Source: Bacteroidota bacterium | GTDB lineage: Bacteria > Bacteroidota > Ignavibacteria > Ignavibacteriales > Melioribacteraceae | DNA: 6,476 bases | Direction: 5' to 3' | Assembly (NCBI GenBank): GCA_021786655.1 | Contig: JAJYMU010000152.1 | Location: 1-6,476 of the forward strand | Part shown: positions 5,153 through 6,476 of the stretch, in pieces | Numbering within the stretch: position 1 is the first letter of the stretch | How the letters are laid out: every line of letters starts with the position of its first letter | Translations under genes and position numbers: made by a program | Notes under the pieces: model-generated | The model's input: the letters and a program-made list of their open reading frames with translations, nothing else | What the model was told of the DNA's origin: nothing | Database searches by the model: none

Positions 5153-6155
5153 GTCTCTCCAAATAAGAACTGGTACTCAACACCGCAAATTTGTCTTTTT
5201 GTTTCAGCTCTCCCAATGATTCACAATTCAAGTAACTCATTGCGCTTTTCAATCCGTCGCTTATTGCGTTGACAACACTTTTAACCGAACCCTTATATGG
5301 TACCATCGTTTCTTCGCCTTCGATAAATTCCCCTTTCATCTTAACACCGAACGATGCTGAACCGCGATATTTTTTCCAAAGCTGATCGGCATATTTTATT
5401 ACTTCGCCAGGGGTTTCTTTTGTTCCTGCCAACATTCTTCCAAGCATCACGGCATCAGCGCCGGCAGAAAGGGCTTTCGTTACATCGCCGGCACTTTTAA
5501 TACCGCCGTCGGCAATCAATTCAATTTTCAATTTCTGATCTTCGCGTGTGAAGTAGCAATCTATTAAAGAGGAGACTTGCCCGATTCCAATTCCGGTTTG
5601 AATTGAAGTTGTGCAAACGCTTCCGCCGCCGATTCCGATTCGCACTGCATCTGCACCGGCATCAACAAGTTGTTGCAATGTTCCGCCGTGCGCAATATTT
5701 CCGACAATTACTTTCACCTCGTATTTCTTTTTGATCTCTTCGCATTTGTTCAGCACGTGCGCATTGTTTGCATTAGCCGTGTCAATACAAACGATCAAAT
5801 TATTCGAAGCAATTTTTTCCAACAACGAATCTTCAGCAGTCAAACTCACTGAAACTGCCTGAACTCCTTCCACAACATTTCCGTTAGAAAACAATTCGGT
5901 CAGCGATGAATCGAACCTGTTCACAATTCCAAGACAACCTGAGTTGGACAATTCTTTTGCCATAGCAATTCCGGTAACGGTATCCATTGGACTGGATACA
6001 ACAGGAACGGCAAGATCGATTCCAAGAAATTTGGATTTGATATTAACTTCGCTTCTCGTTTTAACTCGCGAAATTTCTGTCGGTATTAGACTGACATCGT
6101 CATAAGTCAATGATAAAGAGTATTCGTTTAACTCGCGTTTGGAAAAGATTCTCAT
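5139..6155 (-). CDS. IMP dehydrogenase / GMP reductase family protein, without CBS domains
   Basis: A 338-residue TIM-barrel enzyme of purine nucleotide metabolism: IMP dehydrogenase oxidises IMP to XMP, GMP reductase converts GMP to IMP. Visible are TYDDVSLIP (17-25), SSPMDTVT (54-61), the cofactor-side CIDTANA (D125), the catalytic loop GIGGGSVCTT (174-183, nucleophile C181), ADGG (215-218), VMLGRMLAG (236-244) and VPYKG (285-289). The barrel is uninterrupted, so the CBS pair of standard IMP dehydrogenase is absent and the length fits GMP reductase. DTA at 125-127 is more IMP-dehydrogenase-like. The flap between YRG (263-265) and VPYKG is short and lacks an Arg-Tyr pair, which argues against ordinary IMP dehydrogenase. 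The usual GIGPGS is GIGGGS here. I therefore leave GuaB versus GuaC open. The start is placed at the ATG with GGAG 7 bases upstream; a TTG two codons earlier is only one base from that site. Confidence 0.85.
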   Translation of the reverse strand: MRIFSKRELNEYSLSLTYDDVSLIPTEISRVKTRSEVNIKSKFLGIDLAVPVVSSPMDTVTGIAMAKELSNSGCLGIVNRFDSSLTELFSNGNVVEGVQAVSVSLTAEDSLLEKIASNNLIVCIDTANANNAHVLNKCEEIKKKYEVKVIVGNIAHGGTLQQLVDAGADAVRIGIGGGSVCTTSIQTGIGIGQVSSLIDCYFTREDQKLKIELIADGGIKSAGDVTKALSAGADAVMLGRMLAGTKETPGEVIKYADQLWKKYRGSASFGVKMKGEFIEGEETMVPYKGSVKSVVNAISDGLKSAMSYLNCESLGELKQKDKFAVLSTSSYLERLPRK

Positions 6156-6162
6156 TTTCAAT

Positions 6163-6166
6163 CTCC
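6163..6166 (-). promoter_or_regulatory. Ribosome-binding site that sets the start of the IMPDH/GMPR-family gene
   Basis: On the minus strand GGAG lies 7 bases before the ATG whose first base is 6155. The longest open frame would begin at a TTG (6159-6161), but that codon is one base from the same GGAG, too close for initiation. The ATG is therefore the better start and the protein loses two residues (Met-Lys) relative to the longest frame. Confidence 0.7.
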
Positions 6167-6236
6167 GTTTTTAACAGCATTAATAATGTGGCACTGATTT
6201 TCCAACGAGGAATCTATATAATTTTTTTGTTCAAAT

Positions 6237-6249
6237 CTTCGAATCGAAG
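6237..6249. other. Short dyad in the divergent intergenic region
   Basis: CTTCGA and its complement TCGAAG flank a single A, giving a perfect 13-base inverted repeat roughly midway between the IMPDH/GMPR-family gene and the divergent transporter gene. It could be an operator half-site pair for either gene, but no regulator is encoded nearby and it may be chance. The remainder of 6156-6340 shows no ORF, RNA gene or clear promoter. Confidence 0.2.
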
Positions 6250-6340
6250 GAAATTCTTTCAGAAATTTTTGGCTTCCGTTTTGAAGGCAACTGAAAATGT
6301 TTTTTTCTAACTTGCGTCAAATTTAATCTGCGGAAAAATT

Positions 6341-6476
6341 ATGACTGAAACCACTCAACAAAAAATCGGCTGGAAATTCCCGAAAGAATTTTGGCTTGCA
6401 AATTTTATGGAACTCTGCGAACGAGCCGCTTATTACGGATTCTTTATCGTTCTTACACTTTACTTAACAGACTTAG
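6341..6476 (+). CDS. POT/PTR2-like MFS transporter (partial, N-terminus only)
   Basis: Only the first 45 codons are in the window. After a short polar start (MTETTQQKIG) come WKFPKEFW and ANFMELCERAAYYGFFIV (residues 20-37), which contains the E-x-x-E-R motif and YYG of the first membrane helix in proton-coupled oligopeptide transporters (POT/PTR2 branch of the major facilitator superfamily). In that family these charged residues take part in proton coupling; most members have an aromatic residue right after ER, whereas here it is AA. The helix continues to LTLYLTD at the window edge. The start is preceded by GGAAA, a weak Shine-Dalgarno. The gene is divergent from the nucleotide-metabolism gene and shows no link to the copper cluster. 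Substrate (peptides or otherwise) cannot be told from this fragment. Confidence 0.8.
   Translation, partial: MTETTQQKIGWKFPKEFWLANFMELCERAAYYGFFIVLTLYLTDL

Noticed and set aside
5611..5862. Plus-strand frames opposite the IMPDH/GMPR-family gene
   Set aside because: They read the complement of conserved barrel codons, with Pro/Ser/Thr-rich or Phe/Ile-rich shadow composition.
6156..6340. Purine riboswitch upstream of the nucleotide-metabolism gene
   Set aside because: No aptamer-like pairing or conserved core could be found; only a short 13-base dyad is present.

Overview
The window is AT-rich bacterial DNA with dense, short-spaced genes and reads like a member of the Bacteroidota / Ignavibacteriota (Chlorobi) side of the tree. 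This assignment is an inference. It rests on a small HMA-AraC fusion regulator of a type I associate with Bacteroidota, a TAnnTTTG promoter element ahead of the copper genes, and the style of the HU and POT-like proteins. No RNA gene, insertion sequence, CRISPR array or prophage signature was found.

Left end, minus strand (1-554): an HU/IHF-type DNA-binding protein is followed by a Cys4 zinc-ribbon protein that runs off the window. The two genes overlap by 4 bases (ATGA), so they form one transcription unit. A divergent intergenic stretch (555-806) separates them from the plus-strand cluster. It holds a possible 32-codon leader ORF (712-810) that overlaps the next start.

Centre, plus strand (807-5120): a copper-handling block preceded by two unknown genes. 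The unknown genes (807-1373 and 1440-1970) are diverged tandem paralogues. Each has one N-terminal membrane helix, a long polar, mostly basic tail predicted to lie in the cytoplasm, and a conserved C-terminal motif. The second overlaps by 4 bases (GTGA) a regulator in which a heavy-metal-associated (HMA) domain is joined to an AraC-type DNA-binding domain. After a 114-base gap with repeat and palindrome elements and a promoter-like element come a CopZ-like copper chaperone and, overlapping it by 14 bases, a complete Cu(+)-exporting P1B-1 ATPase. The likely logic is that the fusion regulator senses Cu(I) through its own CxxC site and switches on the chaperone and pump. The chaperone hands Cu(I) to the pump for export. 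The two membrane proteins are tied to this system by gene order and overlap only.

Right end (5121-6476): a hairpin lies between, and partly inside, two convergent genes. It is followed on the minus strand by a CBS-less IMP dehydrogenase/GMP reductase family enzyme with an altered catalytic loop and a short flap. After a divergent intergenic region, the first 45 codons of a POT/PTR2-like MFS transporter run off the right edge.

The part most worth pursuing as undescribed is the tandem membrane-protein pair coupled to the metal-sensing regulator.
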